64,000 bases of DNA, taken from assembly GCA_004554165.1 (NCBI GenBank), contig SFNQ01000004.1:4755-68754 (forward strand), in the 5' to 3' direction. Below are positions 61,736 to 64,000 of this stretch, one piece after another. Under the pieces are notes generated by a model. That model did no database searches. It saw only the letters and a list, made by a program, of their open reading frames with translations, and was not told where the DNA came from. The first letter of the stretch is position 1, and the number at the start of each line of letters is the position of its first letter. Source of the DNA: Clostridiales bacterium (GTDB taxonomy: Bacteria > Bacillota > Clostridia > Christensenellales > CAG-138). A program made the translations under genes and the position numbers.

Positions 61736-62974
61736 TCAGAGGTACAGGCTGCGCCTGTTCTCCGTAGTTGCAATGATTCGCCCGTCCCGGATGACGTACA
61801 GGCGCGCGGGCTGCAGGCGGATGGCGCTGCGCACGTCCTCCGTATCCAGAACCACAAGATTTGCACGGCAGCCGACCTCCGTTCCGTATTGTTCCAGACG
61901 GAGGATCTTTGCCCCGTCTGTGGTCATCATGTCGTAGATCTTTTCGATCTCGTCGGGCATGCTCATCTGCATGGTGTGAGCGCTGATGTTGGCAACCTCA
62001 AGCATGTCTGCGTTGCCGAAGGGATAGAAGGCGTCGTTCACGCAGTCCTGTCCGAAGCTGACCAGGCAGCCTGCTTCGAGGAGCTGCTTGACGCGGGTGA
62101 TGCCGCGCGGCGTGAGCTTTTGGCCGTATTCCCGTCCCTGCACGATCAGGTTGGTGACCGGGTTTGAGACGAAGTGAACCTGCGCCTTTGCGCATTTTTC
62201 GATCAGATAGGCGGCATAGTGGTCGTCATAGGCGCCCAGCGCGCAGGTATGGCCGGCGGTCACGCGGCCCTGCCAGCCGCGCCGGATGGTTTCATCCGCG
62301 ACCATCTCAAGCGTGCGGTAAAAGGGATCCAGCGTTTCATCCACATGCATGTCAATGTCGGCGTCGTATTTTTCCGCAATATCGAAGCAGAGCTTAACGT
62401 GCTTCAGAGAATCCTCCGGCGAGTTCTCGTTGGCGGGCATGCCGCCGACGATGGTTGCGCCCATCTCCATGGCCTCCCACATCAGCTTGTCGCAGCCGGG
62501 GTCCTTATAGATGCCCTCCTGCGGGAAAGCGATGACCTGAAGATCCATGGCGTTGCGATATTTCTCGCGAAGGGCCAGTATGCCCTTCATCGGCATCAAT
62601 CCGCCGATCGTATCCACGTCCACATGCGTACGCATGGTCAGCGTTCCGTTCTGAATTCCCATTTGGACGACCGGTTCGGAGCGTTCAAGAATGTCTTCCA
62701 CCGTATATTTTGCCTTTCGCGCCCAGATGAGCTCAATGGCACCAAACAGGGTGCCGGCCTCGTTTTTCTCGCAGGAATCGAAAATGTTAACCTTGTCGAG
62801 GTGGATATGCGTATCCACAAAGGCGGGGCTGACCAGCTTGCCGGCAGCGTCGATGACGGTGTCCGCGCTGTTGTCCAGCGATGGCGCCACGGCAACGATG
62901 TGCCCGCCGTCTACGGCGATGTCCACCAGCGCGTCTCTGCCGCGAAGTCTTGCGTTTTGAATGAGTAACTGCAT
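61736..62974 (-). CDS. codA: Cytosine deaminase
   Basis: The 412-residue protein is an amidohydrolase of the CodA type. The metal-binding VDTHIHLDKVN is near residue 54, the substrate Gln/Glu region and HVDETLDPF near residue 205, TAGHTCALGAYDDHY near residue 235, and SFGQDCVNDAFYPFG near residue 305 with the catalytic Asp. It converts cytosine to uracil and ammonia. GGAGG precedes ATG 62974. The promoter carries the same operator as codB. The family also contains isoguanine and creatinine deaminases, but codB alongside favours cytosine. Confidence 0.93.
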   Translation of the reverse strand: MQLLIQNARLRGRDALVDIAVDGGHIVAVAPSLDNSADTVIDAAGKLVSPAFVDTHIHLDKVNIFDSCEKNEAGTLFGAIELIWARKAKYTVEDILERSEPVVQMGIQNGTLTMRTHVDVDTIGGLMPMKGILALREKYRNAMDLQVIAFPQEGIYKDPGCDKLMWEAMEMGATIVGGMPANENSPEDSLKHVKLCFDIAEKYDADIDMHVDETLDPFYRTLEMVADETIRRGWQGRVTAGHTCALGAYDDHYAAYLIEKCAKAQVHFVSNPVTNLIVQGREYGQKLTPRGITRVKQLLEAGCLVSFGQDCVNDAFYPFGNADMLEVANISAHTMQMSMPDEIEKIYDMMTTDGAKILRLEQYGTEVGCRANLVVLDTEDVRSAIRLQPARLYVIRDGRIIATTENRRSLYL

Positions 62975-63026
62975 TGTAGGCCTCCTGTTTGATTGTTTCT
63001 TTGCATCTGGAAATCATGTAGATCCG

Positions 63027-63043
63027 ATGTAACTGGTTTTATC
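63027..63043. promoter_or_regulatory. LacI-type operator at the codA transcription start
   Basis: ATGTAACTGGTTTTATC lies directly downstream of the codA -10 element and covers the expected transcription start. It resembles the sites at 60132-60148 and 57185-57201. Confidence 0.68.
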
Positions 63044-63073
63044 AGTATAACGGAAATTGCGCCCTCTTTGCAA
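63044..63073 (-). promoter_or_regulatory. Promoter of codA
   Basis: On the minus strand TTGCAA (63073-63068) and TATACT (63049-63044) are separated by 18 bases. Confidence 0.7.
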
Positions 63074-63357
63074 GAGCAGACTGCGTACGGATGGAAAAAG
63101 GTTTCGACTTGCCCTGCGCACTGCTGCGATACGGTTGGAGCAGCGGCGGGACTGGGTCTGAAGGGCGAAAGGACGGGAGGGCTGCACGATATGCCGTATA
63201 GGAGAGAAACGGCAAATTCTGCCAAAGGGGAACAGACAGAAATTGGAAAACACGGGGGCAACGCACCGGCCGCTGCTTTTTGCAGGGCGGGCCGAAAAGG
63301 GGGCGGAAGGCTGAACGCCCCAACAACGCCGGGACGGTTCTTACAGCGCGGGGCAGT
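63074..63357. other. Non-coding gap between codA and the DUF212 gene
   Basis: I see no supported gene or clear terminator in this stretch. Confidence 0.5.
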
Positions 63358-63819
63358 CTACCCCACCAGCAGTCCCACCACCACGCCCTGCAGCGATCCT
63401 ACCAGTACCTGCAGGGGCGTATGGCCGACGAGCTCCTTGAGTTCCATCTCGGGGAACACGTCTCTGTTGTAGCTTTTCTCAATAAAATTGGTGATGGCGG
63501 TAATCATTCTGGCCTGCTTGCCGGTTTCCAGACGCACGCCGCGCGCATCGTGCAGCACCACGGCGGCCAGAACAAAGCAGAGGGCGAAGATGGGCGAACC
63601 TATGCCGTAGTGCAGCAGCGCGGATGTGCTCAGCGCGCAGACCGTGGCCGCGTGGGAGCTTGGCATGCCGCCGCTGCCCACCATGCGCTCGAACTTCCAT
63701 TCCCTGTAAATGCAGAGATGGACGACGGTTTTCGCAAGCTGTGCGGAAAACCACCCGATCAGGGCAGCCATCAGAATTTTATTGGACCAGAGGTCGCTTA
63801 GAAACGCAATTACGCCCAT
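63358..63819 (-). CDS. DUF212 (YuiD-like, acid phosphatase/haloperoxidase-related) membrane protein
   Basis: The 153-residue protein has four hydrophobic segments and the PAP2-like signature SGGMPSSHAATVCAL near residue 50 with HDARGVRLETGKQA near residue 90, which define DUF212. Members are thought to be lipid-phosphate phosphatases, but function is not proven. ATG 63819 starts the family-typical segment on local membrane helices. No partner gene is visible. Confidence 0.9.
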   Translation of the reverse strand: MGVIAFLSDLWSNKILMAALIGWFSAQLAKTVVHLCIYREWKFERMVGSGGMPSSHAATVCALSTSALLHYGIGSPIFALCFVLAAVVLHDARGVRLETGKQARMITAITNFIEKSYNRDVFPEMELKELVGHTPLQVLVGSLQGVVVGLLVG

Positions 63820-64000
63820 CTTCCATCCTCAAAAGTTTATTCGCTTATTATAGCACAATCCGGCCCGGCTGCAAGCGCAATTTCAGCGGCGCTGAGGGGG
63901 GTTGTTGAGATACAATACATAGGTAACAGAAAAAAGGAGCAAAGCCTGCACAGAAATGGTAATATTGGGACTGCCGGGAACCAATAGCCAAAGGAGTGAC
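63820..64000. other. Window end without a supported gene
   Basis: A TACAAT element near 63912 and AAAAAGGAG near 63931 suggest that a plus-strand gene begins at or beyond the edge. An ATG at 63956 stays open to the end but is too far from the ribosome site to be called. Confidence 0.35.

Noticed and set aside
63956..64000. Start of a gene running off the window end
   Set aside because: Only 15 codons are visible, and the nearest ribosome site is too distant from the ATG, so no product can be supported.

Overview
The window reads as a high-GC member of the Clostridia (Bacillota), probably a spore-forming anaerobe. The evidence is a Trp T-box leader, a CotF-type coat protein, a yabM-yabN(mazG)-hup block, LacI and GntR(YtrA) regulators, strong AGGAGG ribosome binding sites, and extensive nucleobase, molybdenum and selenium metabolism. 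Genus cannot be fixed from sequence alone. I saw no rRNA, tRNA, CRISPR array, insertion sequence or prophage.

Region 1 (1-10.6 kb, + strand) is a catabolic island. It holds the end of an AllH/DUF2877 protein, FdrA (AllF), YlbE (AllG) and a metal-dependent cyclase/isatin-hydrolase-like enzyme, then a small unknown membrane-anchored protein. A complete three-subunit xanthine-dehydrogenase-type molybdenum hydroxylase (FAD, 2Fe-2S, Mo) and an NCS2 nucleobase permease with a long 5' leader follow. In E. coli AllFGH is the oxamate carbamoyltransferase that releases carbamoyl phosphate from oxalurate, so this looks like oxidative breakdown of a nucleobase or cyclic ureide with energy recovery.

Region 2 (10.9-24.2 kb) carries a polyamine-type ABC importer (potABCD) led by an XRE-cupin regulator, a polar amino acid ABC importer, a secreted DUF1002 protein, a glycosyltransferase pair and a cation diffusion facilitator. 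Region 3 (24.2-32.4 kb) is a carbohydrate locus: GH2 hydrolase, LacI regulator with its own operator, sugar ABC importer and MalQ.

Region 4 (32.8-46.8 kb) holds an M14 peptidase with PG-binding and LysM domains, yabM-mazG-hup, and a selenium cofactor cluster (yedF, cysteine-desulfurase-like, DUF3343). It continues with a GntR-ABC operon, a GNAT pseudogene, MgtC, a CotF-like coat protein and an EndoQ-UvrD fusion. Region 5 (47-53.2 kb, - strand) has pyrG, glmS, T-box-controlled trpB and a DUF308 membrane protein.

Region 6 (53.4-63 kb) is a second nucleobase island: a second three-subunit molybdenum hydroxylase, a PreA-like flavoprotein lacking the usual catalytic Cys, a LacI regulator, codB and codA. 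Three matching LacI-type operators sit at the codB, codA and second hydroxylase promoters, which suggests one regulon. The yedF cluster suggests that one or both hydroxylases may carry the labile selenium cofactor. The window closes with a DUF212 membrane protein.
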